Source: Liolophura sinensis
Lineage: Eukaryota > Mollusca > Polyplacophora > Chitonida > Chitonidae
Reading direction: 5' to 3'
Assembly (NCBI RefSeq): GCF_032854445.1
Contig: NC_088295.1
Location: 51,751,249 to 51,815,248 of the forward strand
DNA: 64,000 bases
Below are positions 33,793 to 48,700 of this stretch, piece by piece; position 1 is the first letter of the stretch, and the number at the start of each line of letters is the position of its first letter. The notes below the pieces were generated by a model. The model searched no databases, had not been told where the DNA came from, and was given only the letters and a program-made list of their open reading frames with translations. Made by a program: the position numbers and the translations under genes.

Positions 33793-36700
33793 GTGAGTCA
33801 TGATTCTTTTCTGGAGTTTTCTCACAGGTCTAGTGATATGTAGCCATCAGATATGATATGGACAATTTCAGATGTTTTTAATTTCATTTCGTACTTGCTT
33901 GGCTATGGCGTGGTGTGGTGCACTTGATAGCTGAATGCTGTCCTCTCACTCTGGCCTGGTTTCCAGTAGCTATACTCTTAAACCGATGTGGGATTCTTAG
34001 CAATCCCATGTGATTGAAGTCTTCTTTAGTAGTGTACAAAACTACTGTGTAACAAATGAATTCAATACATTTTACTTTCTTGCTTAATTTTATTAAAACC
34101 TGCATATGGTCATGGGTTTCCTCTGGGCTATGCTTAGTTTCCTCCCACCATAATTGCTGACCGCAGTCCTATAAGTGAAATATTCTTGAGTATGGCGGTA
34201 AAACACCAACCAAATAAATAAATAAATAATTTTATTAAAGTACATGCAAATGTAACACTAAAGCCTTTTACAATGTGAGGTGAATTATTATGAATGTTGC
34301 ATTAATTGTATTGTATGTATTGATTTAATTGGTGAGATAAAGAGCTTGGATTGTTTCAATTCACGTCCTATATTCTATATGTAATAGTCTTTAGTTCCAT
34401 TCCATGGCCTCTTATTACTGAGAAACATCCAGAAAATCATCTGTGTACTTAAAGTGTTTTCTGTTTTTCATTTGTTCCAAATTTCAATCAGTAAGGCACA
34501 TAAGTTGTATTCTGGAGCAAAGATGTAATGATAGTAGCCATGATGAGCAAGCCCTCAAGAAAGTCATCATGGTAAATATTACTTCAGCTTGAGTATTTTC
34601 ATTTTTTAGTGATATGACGAGGAGGAATGATTAGGTTTGTGTACATATATTGTGTCTTCTTGTGACATGGTGATTTCGTGCGGCCAAAGTACTTTCGCCA
34701 TTGAAGTATCATGCTGTAAACACCAGACACACCTCCCAGTCACATTATACTGACATCGGGCCAACCAGTCCTGTTTCCTTAACGTCTCAGTGCCAAGCAT
34801 GCCAAGTGTCAGGCAGCAACAAGAACCATGTTTAAAGTCTTTTTGCTTGATGTATTGTCATGCACCCCCTCTCCCCCCCTTCCAAAAAAAAAAAGACAAA
34901 GTAAAGCAACATAATCGAATCATGAGTCTGATATACATCTGCAAGTGTTGCTGTGCTGTAATTAAAACAATACTTTTGACATTTATGACTTATTCCAACT
35001 AAAAATTGCCTTCATGGTCGATCTCATTCAAAGCTATATTGTTCATATTGTATGGAAACAAAAAAGATTTTTACTCAGAACATTTTAATTAGAAAGATAT
35101 TTCTAATGGGAGAGTTGCACGTACTGTGTCTTGGTTTGTTTGTACCATTGTGTCAGTTTTACTGGGCTTTCTTCATGTAATATTCAACGCAGGTACTGCA
35201 GTAATCATTACCTAACAGTCATCAAGTAAACCATACAAACACATGTACAAGGAAAAGCAAACTTGGGTCTGATATATAGGTTCATGCGATTGGTCACTTG
35301 AGTTATCTTTCATTTTTCAGATGAGTTTGAAAACCGGAAGAACCTGGTTGGGTATGTTGTTGCTTCATACATTGTGCAGTTTATTCTCACCTGGATGAAA
35401 CAGTGCTACAATATAAAAAATATAAGAAAAATGACTTGGGATCATTTTGTGTAGAATGAATTAGCTTCCTGGATGACACTTCCTGCTTTCCTTGAATTTT
35501 TTCGTAGTGTTTCATGTTACCTCACGACTGTATGTACCTCCCTGTATAATTTACAAGATATTGCATTTTTGTGCTCTATTCATCTGCTTTTCTCCATGTA
35601 TACCCCTGTGTCATATTTCTAACTGCATGATGAGATGGTATCTCCAAAACAGTTTTGCATATTAACATGAAACAAGTTGCAATACATAACTTATACAATT
35701 TGTCCTTGTTTACTGTCATAGTCTACTGTGTCTGATGATTCACAAAATCTTTCTGTACATTTAGCCCTTTTGTCAGTCTGCTTTACTATATAACATTGTT
35801 CCATTCTTAGTAATATCTCCGGAACGGCACACTTGTGTCTCAACATGGCTACCACATTGTCATGGGTGGAAGTTGAGTTTACTGTGTCTCATTTTCTTGG
35901 GAGATGGTAGACATGTTCGTTAGTGTATTTTTTGAGAAAGTGGTGGTACTAGTGACACTTCCTCATTTTTTACTTGTTTGTCCATAAATCTGCGCTAATT
36001 AAGGACTGCTGCAAATTGCAGCTGGCCAACACATGCTGTGTTATTTTCTTAATGGTGAACTTTTTTTTTACTAGATCTTGGTAATCCAAAGAGAGCAAAC
36101 CTTGTCCTCCTTACTTCAACAAAGGTATAGTCTTAATTTAATTTCAGCTTGACATTTTAAACAAAAGTACTGATTTCTGACATTCTTTCTGTGTCGGCCT
36201 GGTCATTCCAAAGATTTTAAAAATGCACATGACACTTGTTGCTGCATCGCTTGGTGTGTTTAGAGCAATTAAACAGGACTGGTTGTCCTGGTGTAAGGAT
36301 AATGTGACTGGTTAATAACCACAAAATCTGAAAATTGCTCTGCAGGTGTTTTGAAGTAGAACTTCATTTTACACAGATATATGATGCATTTGCCTGTATA
36401 TTTTACTAATCACTTTGTGTCATTAAGTTAATGTTTGCTGTGTAGACATTTATGAAGACATTTTTATGATTTCCAGTATGTTGAAAGACTTCAGATGTTA
36501 ATCATCAACAGAAAGAATAATGGTGAAGATGTGGACAGGGAAAAAAATCAGGCGGAAAAGGACAGATTTAAGCTGCTGTGCTATCAAGCTGAAGCTGTAA
36601 GTTTCAGCTTGATTTTTGGTTGAAATGAAAACATTTCATCGTCAGTTTCCTTCAGAACCCCATGTTTGATTCACTTCAAATTAAGCGCATGTAACAAGCG

Positions 36701-39700
36701 TTTCCTGTGAGTTATTTGGTAAGAAAAATTAGGTTTTACCTAATGACTGCTTGAGCCTTGACTTTGCTGCTTTAGTGGTTTAATTTTTCTTAAGTTTTTT
36801 TTTGTTTTTTTTTGTTTTATCAACTGATACATGATAGTATTGAAGAAAATGTCTGAAATTTTCCATTTCATTATATTGACATATAAATCCGTCAAGAATG
36901 TATTAATTGTGACAATCAGCTGTTTATGCATTTGCTGGTGATGGGATTTTTAACGTTTGATTCAACGTAAAGAAAAATCTACATGTAGGGTCAGTCAAAA
37001 ACCATTAATTAAGAAATAATGTTCCTGCTATGGGTGTCTAGAGGCAGTTTTATGGTCAATAAACTGGACGAGGCCCATGACCACCATGTGTCCTGACCTA
37101 AATTTGTTCAACCTCGTCAACCATAAAACTGCCGCCAGACACCCATAGCATGAAACATTATTTTAATTCTATGACCCTCCCCAATTCTATAATCCTCCCT
37201 AAAATGTTTAATGCGGGTAATACTCCAGCCATGTAAACACTTTCACACCCGTAGTATTGGAAGATCCCAGCAAAGTTATTTGAAATAGTGTGCTACCTGC
37301 AACATCATACACACCAGGCAAAACCATTGTTTCTGGACAAAGGGGATAGCAGCCTATATAGTCACTGATTTCAGTTTGTGTGAGTATCAGATTGATGGCA
37401 GATGCTGCTACTGAAAATAATGTTTGAAGTCTTTTGAACAGTGAAACATTCATACTGGTCTGCTTGTGATATTCGACAATGACACAATTTTCGCCATGAA
37501 ATAAACCCTGCTGCCAGGTGTTTACATATCGCCTACAGCACAATGGCTATTACATGTATAGGGTTGATCTTTCTGTGATGTAATTGCTTTCACCCGGAAT
37601 GAAATATGAAGTTGCAGATCACCCGCCATGTATTGATTACATATAGTTAGCCTTTCAGCGTCATCATGACGTCAAAATAGCTTTTGCTGTAGATGGAATG
37701 AAATTAACAAAGTCGTGAGACGTTGTTCTTTGTGATATTTTTGTCAGCAAAAACAACATCCATGTCCGTTCTATTCATATCATCAGACAAGCATTTTGCA
37801 CTCGCACCAAAGGGAGTAAAACATGAGATTTATGGTCTTTGATTGTCTTCCTTATATGTAAACAGTCCAGGGTTATAGAATATCTGTCTGGGTTTAAATT
37901 GTATGTTGCGCATATAACTCTGAATTTCAGATGTCTTACATTTACTTACATTTACTGCAAAGTTTAATGTGAATTGCTGGCCATGTCAGCAACACTGCCC
38001 AGTGCCACAAAATAATATTTAATCAGTGTTACATATAGGTTTTGCATTAGTGTCACATGTAGGTTTTCCATCAGTGTCACTAGGTTTTGAAGAGTGCTAT
38101 CTATATCATCATATCCTGTAATTTTCCATTCTTCAGTTTATGAGATTGCATGCATTCAACATTATGAGGCTGGTATGTTCAGCTCAAAATTTGAGGGTTT
38201 CACTTGCTTCGTGCTTTAAGAAAGATTCACGCTTTAAATGTATTAAAAAAGGTCTAGTGTTAAAATTTTTTACTGCATGTATTAAATAAGCATGTCAGTA
38301 AAGTTGTGTTACTGCCATTCTAATATTTATAAGGCTAATGGTAGCCTGTCTCTTTATATTGTTTCAGGCAATGATGCTAAAAAAATTCTCAGCTGCCAGG
38401 AATTTTATTATGACATCTAAGCGGCTAATTTCAGATTTGCCACCAAAAGAGGTTTGAGAGTATTAATTTCTATTTTATGTGGATTAAAATGTGGATTTCA
38501 GAACTTATATAATATTGAATACAGCTTTTTGCTATTACCAGGCATATGCTATCATTACTTATTATAGTAGTGCTTACATAATTTTAAAGTATTTAAGGTA
38601 CCATTGTGATGCAGTAACTAAGTGAAATATGAGTTCAGAACAAAGTAATTTGACAACACATAATTAAATAGGAAATTATCTCTTATATAATTTTATATCA
38701 TTTAATTAGGTCCTCCTAAGGTTCTATGAATTGATTAATTTTTTTTTTTTCAGGGTGCTATCCTTTCAATGTTATGTTACAATTTTGGTGTGGAGGCCTT
38801 TGAACTGCATGACTTTCAGGAATGCGTGTTTTGGCTTCGAGAGAGTTATGAAATAGGAAAAGACAGAGTTGAAATCGGCCCCAAAAACCAAGTACGTACA
38901 GAAGCCATCATTTAATTTAGACTATGTACATGTGTAATATGGGAGTGTTGTATTTTTTACTTGAAGGTGTTTTTCAGTGTTAATATTAGGTTTGCACTGT
39001 GAATGATACATAATTACTGATGATTTAGGTTAGCTAACTTGGGAATTTGCCATGAATGCTTTAAACTCCATCTTCAGTGGATGACATAATCACCCTGTAA
39101 AATTTCATTAAAACTTAGTTACCATTTAAAAGTGCTCTTAAAACTAATGTCATTCATTGTATATTTTAGAGAGACATTTCCAAAGACAGAAAAAGCCAAT
39201 AACAACCTTAAAAATGTTGATGTTTTTAACTAATATGTACATGTAAAGAGTATTTCATTGGTCTCCAACTACACCTTTGTAACAGTGACAGACATATGGA
39301 ATTTGATTTCTTTCCTAAATTTAGTTTCTTAATTTCACTGGTCAAGTGAAGTAGGCTCTATATGAAAACTGGAGCTTCAAGAACATATTAAGAGAATTCA
39401 GGAAGTAACTGGTGTGCACACGGTTTATATAACTACTGTTCACTGTATGCGAGCCTCAGGTTTGCCTGAAGTGTAACTTGTTCACATGAACTTAGGTAAT
39501 GAGAGCAGCTTTCCAGTGCTTATGCTAACAATGCTTCAGCAAGCACATAGTCACAAGTGCTGACACCAAGTAGCTACAAATACGATGATCTGGGCCTATA
39601 CATGAACGTAAGTGTGTCTTTATGGGAAAGGGGAAAATCGAATTGAGAAGTCGAGAGGAATGTAACAGGACTTACTGGATCAGTGTACCAGTGCTTGTTA

Positions 39701-42700
39701 ATTACTAGTGGGAATGTGCCTTTATCTCGGTTAGTACACTACAGGACTTCTTATTATTTGCTTGTTCCAGTTCAAATCCCACTATGACCAGGTAAAACCT
39801 TCAACCGTTGCACATGTATCTGTATTGTATCCGGTATAAACTTGCTATGCCCCTTATCCGGTGTGAATTCAGCTGACCAATGAGATAATAAATTCAGATT
39901 TAGATACTTGTTTATGACTCGGCATCATGTGTAAGACAACAAGAACTTAATTGAAACAACATGCATATGTGTAACATGTGTATAATAATTATCATTTATT
40001 TATTTATTGATTTATCTCCATACCTGAGATTGTTTCAATTATGTGGTGGCAGCCAGCATTATGCTGAGAGGAAACCAGGCAGAGCCTGGAGGAAACCGAG
40101 AACCATGTGCAGGTTTTTGACAGACTTTTACATCTCGAGAAGAAGCCAAAAGTCACAACTGTCACATTGGTGATAAGCTACTGAGTGATTGTGCTGCACT
40201 AGCAGTACCCCAACCACTCAGCCATGGAGGCACAGTTAAGAATCTAGAGTACATGTATACATAATCTCCATGTTGTTTTCAGGGTAGGACACTGCGGCTC
40301 TTGGCGAATGCTTATCTAGAATGGAATGAGGAAGGTCATCTACAGAAAGCCTTAAATGCCATAGCATTGGCTGAATCGGTATGGCACAATATGTCCTGTT
40401 TTAACGTATTCGTGTATACTTCATTTATTGCTGTACACAACAATTTTTTTCATATATACAAAGACATTCAGTTTTACAGTGGAGAAAACTAAAATGGGAG
40501 GGGCAAGAGATTGTATGTGGGGAGGAATGGTACAGGAGCAGCATTTCAGTACTTGTACTAGCAGACCAGTAGCTAATGAGAATTTTCCTCAGCTCCGTTT
40601 GTAGATTACTGGACTTCTGAGTATATGCAAGTCAGAGTTCAAATCCCAGTGTGACCCACAGAGTAAAATCCTTCAGCCATTACAGATGTATATATGTTGT
40701 AATTATAGCATATTAGACAATCTTCACAGCATATGTGAACTGGGAATAGCCTAGTTAGACTGCCATGTTACTTATAGACTGTATTTTTACCTCTGCGTCT
40801 ACACAAGTAGAAAGGCTTCCTGTCACTCTGGAGAACGGTGATGTGTAGTGTTGTAAAAGGATCATGGTTTTTTTGTATATTGCTTTTCCATGTTTAGGAA
40901 CACTACCATTATTCTGCACTCTACCTCAGGCTGAAAATCTTGTTGCTTACTGGGGAGTCTGCAGAGAAGATTCGCTCCTGTAAGTTAATGACATTGTTGG
41001 AGAATGCATGAAAACATTGATAAAATAAAACAAAGAAAACACCCCAAACAACTGTATATGCCTTAATACAAATACCAGCACCATGATCATTTCCAGTACA
41101 AGTCTGCCTTGTTGCATGCTGTAACACTGTAATCATTTTGTTGATGTAGAAGACAAAACTAATGTTTTGAATTGACAAAATGCGACAGACAGATCACCCA
41201 ATAAATAGATTTGAATTGACAAACATTTGGATCCTGTAAAACTGGTGAGATTTACCCTATTGCTACATGTACAACCAGTTTTAAGTTGTATATTTTTTTT
41301 TATATAGTTGTTGACATTTATGGAATGATAATAGTGGAGGAAGCTGTTCTGTTGAGGTTACTACATGTAATGGGTATGATAATTATAGATTAATGTGCAT
41401 CATGATCACAGGCTTTGAGGACATGCTGAACCACCCGGACAGCAGCCTGGAGCTAGGACTTGGCTCAGTGGACTTACTGTGCTCTTCTAACAGGTAAGAT
41501 ATGCAGACTACTTAGTGCATCTGTCAGATTTGATATGGTTTCTTTCCTGCTTTAAGGAATGCCAATTATCTTTTTCTTCACTCTCATATCTGTTGGGTTT
41601 TGAACCAGCTTTGATGTTCCAAGTACACATTGGTATGCAGTGATAGGCCTGAATATTATTAGTTGTATTTCCATACTCAAAGTGTCATTTTGCATATTCC
41701 TGAACATATCAATATGGTTACGGTTGAAAGAGTACGTAACTATAGTTTTCAATTTTATTGGAGATCTAAATACAATGTATTGTGTTTCATGTACAAATTA
41801 CCCATTTATAGAGGCAGATAACACTTTGTGATAAGCTGATTTGAATCGTTTCTGCCTCATTTATGTAAATCTGTTATCAAAGAAGGGACAGTAAAAAAAA
41901 AAAAATAATAAACACACAAAAACCCCCCAAAACAAGCAAAACACACATATGCAAAAGAAAAAAGCAAAACAGATGCTATGGAGTTTGTTTATTCCTCCCC
42001 CGAAGCAAAAAAAAAAAAAGAAGTTAGCTGTAGGGGTGGGGGGATTGACTCAGTCAGTCAGTCCATCTGCTGTCTGTCCGTCTGTCTGTGTGTCTGGATG
42101 GTTTTGTCCATACATCTCCTCCCAAAGTAAAGCGCTGATTTTGATGAAACCAGCATACATCTTGCCTATCATCTGAACTTGTGCATTCTTAAGTTTAATG
42201 GTAACGAAGTAATTATTTTTATAAGTACTCTCATTTAAGACTTTGTGAACTAGTGCTTTTTTATGTATTCAGAAGTTATCTATGCAACTCTTCCTAAAGT
42301 ACTGAATCTAGTTCCACAAAATTTAGCATACATCCTCTTTATCATCTAAACCTGTGCATGATTAACGTTAATTTCATTTGACTAATTATTTTCGGAATTA
42401 TTTGCGTTCAGGTTCTCAGTGGAGTAATGGATATTCATGTACACGCATTTTGTCCATGTAACTCCTGCTAGAGTATTGCACCAATTTCCCTGAAACTTAT
42501 GTCATATAAACATCTACATGCTAAGCTTGATTATAATGATAATCATATCATTATTTTTATTTTCATTTATTCTTTGAAATGTTAGGGGATGAATTGAGGA
42601 TATTTCAGACATCTGGATTCTATTTCATAATGGTACCAGTCTATAATCTCTACTACTGCCTGTGGTGATGCTTATACTTATGTGGTCAGTCAGCACCCTG

Positions 42701-45700
42701 CGGATGGTTGTGGGTTTCCCCCAGGCTCTGCCCGGTTTCCTCTCGCCATAATGCTGGCCGCCATTGTATAAGGGAAATATTCTTGAGTACGGTGTAAAAC
42801 ACCAGTCAAATAAATAAATAAATAAATAAATAAATGAATAAATATAATTATGTGTTGTGTTTGATTCATTAAAAGAAATGACAACCAAAGAATGAAATAA
42901 TCATCAGATGGATAGGTGTATCTCGCACAAAAATTTCATTTATCATTTATGATGCTCTTACAATTAGAAGTATTTAAATTTTAAGGTGAACTTTGTAAAT
43001 CACAAATACATATCAATGGCTGTGGATAAGTAGATTCAGAGATAGTAAACTGAGAAAACTTATAATGTCATCTTGATCCAACACTGAAAGTACGGCCCAA
43101 AGTGTGCCTCAGAATGGAAATAGGTGAATGCATTTTATTCTCTCCAAGAAAATGTTGAAAGAAAAGCTAAAGTGTTTTAGATTTCATGGACAGGGTCCGA
43201 CTCAAATTAAGTTTCAAAAAATAACTCGAAACTGTTCAAAGTGATTTTAAAGAAGAAATTGTAAATGCTTCCAGTTTTGTATTGTCCATTTATTCATTTA
43301 TTTGTTGGTGTATTTGATACAAACTATTCAGGAAGGATGTCGCTGTTGAGGGTTTGAAGAAGTTGCAATCCAAATATGAACACAACCCAGATGTAGCAAA
43401 AGTTTGCACAAAGCATCTTGAACTTTTACTCCAAGGTAAACTGGAAGAGGAAGCTAAGGCATTTGCAGAGGAAACCATAACAGGTAATGGGTGTTAAGCC
43501 GGTCAACCAGACACCCAGCTAATGTTTGAAAGTAAGTAAATGTAGATCTTTAGGGGAAGAGTGGCATCATACAATGTAAGATAGATAGAACCTTGATTTA
43601 TATACATGTATATAGATAGGAAGCCTGCCTTACCTACATTTATTTACAACAGTGCATGATGTGTTTATGAATTGTCAGTTATAAGGTAAGGTGAGGTAAT
43701 CTTGTTTAACAGGATGGGGAGATCTATTTGCGTAATGGTGTATATTTTTGTCATTTGTTCTTATATGTAAACTGCTTTATAACTGCTGTTGTTTATTTGT
43801 TATTTATGCATTCAAAGCCCATCATTCTAACCGTCCTCTGGATGCGAGTACAAGGAAAAGATTTCATATGATCTTTTGGGAGCATGCTGCAGACTTGTTT
43901 GAGGTGAATAAAATAAAATGATGTGTTAACAATGGATACATGCTATACATACAGCCTATTTTTGTGTGTAGATCAGGTTACTACCCTGCATTTAGATGAT
44001 CCTGTTGATGTGCAGAGCCTGCTGTAAAACTAGCTTAGTTACAGTGTAGATGATTTATTGTACCTGGCACAAGGGCTCTGTTTAATAAGAGATACAGCTT
44101 TTAAATGTGCAGAGACGATTTGATTTTAAGTAAGTAGTTGAATGAACATGTTAATATATCCCTGTTCTGTCAGCTACCTGTTTCCTTTGTGTGTTTGAGT
44201 GCACTGAAACCACTCTATACTGATCAAAAGTATGAATGCTAGCTAGATTATACATCTTGATTTATTTATTTATTTGATTGGTGTTTTACGCTATACTGAA
44301 GAATATTTTACTTATACAACGGCGACCAGCATTATGGTGGGAGGAAACCGGGCAGAGCCCAGGGGAAACCCACGACCATGCGCAGGTTGCTGAAGACTTT
44401 CCCACGTACGGCCGGAGAGGAAGCCATCTTGAGCTGGACTTGAACTCACAGTGTTAGCATTGGGGAGACGCTTCTGGGTCATTAAGCTGCGCTAGCACGC
44501 TAACCAAGATACATCTTGATGTTGCAGGGCAAATGCCATTTGGATGCTGTACAGTGGTACAACTTTTCCCTTAGCCTCTACACACCTGATGTCATTTGTA
44601 ACAAAAACTTGGCCAAACTCCACAGAAACCGAGTAGCCTGTTACTTAGTGTTGGGGGATTTGCAAAAGGTATTCATCGTTTCTGTCTTTTATTTGTTTCT
44701 TTTTGTTTTAATCAGTATTTAATCCATAAATCAATCTTTTCTTTTCCAGGATGGGGGGTGGGGGAGGAGAGGAATTATGGCTGAAAAACAACTCTTCTTG
44801 TTGAGGGCCTTTTTCACATTTGCTTAAGTACTTTAGATATGTTCTGAGATAATTCACTCAGTGTCTGAAAACAGGTTAATGGTTGTGTCATTGCTGTTTG
44901 GACTGTAGGCTGAAGAGGCTTCCGTGCAAGCAGAGAAAGCAGATGCTGATTCTCCTTATACTCAGTATATCCTCTTAAGGGTAGCCATTGCTGAAGGTGA
45001 TGTGGTGAAAGGTGTGTCCTGAAACTCTTGGTTTTATACCATCTACTTGGATTTTAACAAATACATATACAAAGGCAACATTGGTTGTATTTTATGCAGT
45101 GAAGTTATGTCTTACTTGGACATATGCATCTAATTATAATGATTACAATAATTTTATATTAAGTTTTACACAATCCATACAGTAAACGATTAAACATGTG
45201 ACTAATAAAATTGGTTAAATTTGGCACCAGAACAGTGTCTTCAGATAGATTCAATTGGTCACAGATCACAGATAACATTTTCCACAATCTTGAGCATTCA
45301 TTCTTGAAATTAGTTTTATGTTAAAAGTACAGGGTAGAGGGATAGCAAAATTATTTAATTATCACAATTTTTCAGCGAAACAGTCCATTAAGGAAATGTC
45401 TGGAAATATGAAGACATATGAAGGAGAGAAAGTGTCGCCTGAAAACCAGCATGGTTTGATTTGCTTGGCTGCACAGATTGCATTTGAGGTGAAACATTTG
45501 GGACAGTTTTTTAATTCTTGAATTTCACTATGCAATTACTTTTATTCTGTCATTGTGAAAAATATGCTTTTCACTATACTTTGAAGTTGACAATTGAGAA
45601 AGGCCAAACATCAAATGTGTACATTGAAATGTTATTCCTGTGATATGCTTTGATGAGTATTTTATCACCAGCAAAATACTTTAAGGCTTTAACAAATAAA

Positions 45701-48700
45701 CAAAAAACAAAAAGAGTAGCTATAAATTGTCAGCGAGTACTAGTGGCTAATGTTAGTTCATTAAAAAAAAAATATATCATTTTTTTTTCACGAATGTTTT
45801 TATAGTGTAGAATGTTCCATGTTGTCTTATACCCTGGTATGCATTATTTAATAGGTTGTATTTAATAAGCATGAAATAATTTTATGCATGGTTTAATCTT
45901 TAAAAACTATATGGTATAAATGTAGATGGGAAATTCAATTCTGAGTCAGCCCAGGTCAGTAAGTGTAATGTTAATGATGTGTGTTGTGTTGCAGGCAAAA
46001 CAGCAGGAGGTAGCCCTAGTAGCCCTGGAGGATCTCATTGAACTAGGGGGTGATCCCAGCATGGTCCTCACCGCGCTAAGGTGTACGATCCGATTCCAAC
46101 TCACTGACAAGGACAGGACAGACTCCTCAAGGTCTCACTATGTACCAATTCATAAGCCCTATTCTGGTTTGGCGAAAAATCTCACCAAAGTGGTAAAAGA
46201 TATTGTTAGTTAGGGGTAATAGATAACAAGAAAACCTGTCATTTTACATTGAACTTATCTGTACATGTACATGTACCCGATGAATTTTATTTTATTTGCC
46301 GCTGTCAGATAAGTGAAATATTCTTGAGTACAGCGTAAAATACCAATCAGATAAATAAATAAATAAATAAATAAATAAGTAAATTCATGAATGAACTGGT
46401 TCCCAATAAACTGGTCATGTCCTTGATATATAAATGTGTGTAACTGTTTTAAACTGTGTAAACTGGCAACAGATCAACACTTCTTTCTGGTAGATTCTGT
46501 GGTGGAGAGGTTACACTAATCCCAAACGTAAGTCAGTAACACAAGTGAATGACTGGATAGCTACATGACTATATGTACTTTTTATAGCAAAGGCTAAAGT
46601 ACTGCCTTTATCATCAGACTGTGTCGAAAATGAAAGAAGTAACAACTTATGGGTATGAAATATTTGCTCCAACTATTATCTGTGTTGCTCTTGTCATACT
46701 GGTTGGTTAGTGCGCAAGCGCAGCGTAATGAACCAGGTCACTGTGAGTTCAAGTCCAGCTCATGCTGGCTTCCTCTCCGGTCGTACGTGGGGAAGGTTTG
46801 CTAGCAACCTGCGTATGGTCGTGGGTTTGCCCTGGGCTATGCCTGGTTTCCTCCCACCATAATGCAGGCCGCCATCATATAAGTGAAATATTCTTGAGTA
46901 CAGCGTAAAGCACCAATCAGATAAGTAAATAAAGCTTATCATACTGTATCTGTTGTTTTAGGGCAGACATGAAGAAGATCATCAGCTATCTGAAAACAGG
47001 TTATATTATTAGTTTCTCTTTTTGTTGAGCAATTTAATGAAGAACTGGATAAATTACGTCTGTTTTCTATTCTATGGGACTGATGGTGACCAAGTGGGTA
47101 AGACACTTGTCTTCCAAAGGCATGGACGCATAAGGTGTGGCCTATGACTGGGTATTATGTTTGTGGATTCTGGCCACTGTCACTGTGTGTGGGGCCTTTG
47201 TGACACTGAATACTAGCAGTGGATGATGCTTTTTTGACTGTTAGTGCAATCTATCATTTCTTGATGACCACTTGTCTTCTGCCAATATAATGTTCATTTA
47301 CATGTATGTATATCACATGTTGGGAGGTTTGTCTGTAACTTGCCAATGGTTGAAGGTTTACCCTAGGCACTCCGGTTTCCACCACCCATCAAAGTGACCC
47401 CAAGTTAAAAATCCTTGAGCATGACATCATTTAACAATCAAATAAATAAATATTTGATTTTATTTTGAGATATGGGTTCAGTCCCAGTCGTGGTCGGGCT
47501 ATTAGTGGATTCATGCACTCGCACTGTTTGTAGGGCAGGCTGTAATAAGTGGTTGATGGTGCTTATATGGCTGTCCTTTACAGTGCAAGTGAAGACCACT
47601 TGCAGTTCACCAATATGGTTTGCATAGGTGCATGTTACACAGGGGAAAGTTAATTGTCAAACATTAGGTGGTTTACCCTATACAGGCACTCTGGTTTCCT
47701 CCACCTATAGAACTGACTTGTGATGGTATACATGAACACATCTTGAGTGTGATGTTAAACATCTATGAAAAAATAGGTGTTTGTTGGCCTAAATTTCAAT
47801 GAAGCTAACTATGATCAATAATTAATAAATGTATAAATCTTTGTGCAGGTTCTGATCATCTTCAACATGCAAAAGATGTGGAAAACAGCGATGTAGATGT
47901 ACAGAAGGAATCATTATGGTTTATGAAAATAGGTAATTGTAGACTTGTATTCAAACAGAACCAAGGTATAGCAGGGCCACCATGATAAAGTCATAGTGAT
48001 GTAAGTATACACCAGCCACGAAGATGATTGTGCAGGGCCAAGAGCAAAATTTTGAATCCACTTATGCGTTTTATATATATATATGCTAGATATGTTTTAA
48101 ATATGTGCCAGTATTCTTTGAAAGGTTGATGGACAGTTTGTGGAAAGCATACTTTTCATTGTGTCGAAATTTGTTGCATAACTATAGTTACTTACCCTTT
48201 CAGCTTGGAACATGGCACTACAAAGTAAAGAATGTCCTGCTGACATGAGAGAGCTCTATAAACTGTGCTGCAAGGTACGACTGTATAAAATTTTTGTCCG
48301 GGTAGTTGTAAATGACAACTCATACACATGGAGTGTATGTATATGGAGTATGCACCAGTTACTTGGAGCCTGTATTATTTCTCTCTGTTTTAGTACTGCA
48401 CATTAATAGTTTATGGTAGTGTATGTCAGTATAGTAATTTTTAACTATATTGATATAATAAGTTCTTGAATAATGAATTATTATTTTGTTTAATGTAATT
48501 ATAGTTTGGAGCACAAGTAGTGTGTTATAAATGTTTTTCACCTCTTCTGTTGATGACTAGTTGACGTGCTTGTGCGGTGATGATGTGGACAACCTGAACA
48601 GACAGAAGACATGTTTGATGATGGTGATTGCCTGTGGCCTGGAGCAGGCCAGACAGACACAGGACACAGAGGGGAAGGTGCGTGTGATATTGCATGATAA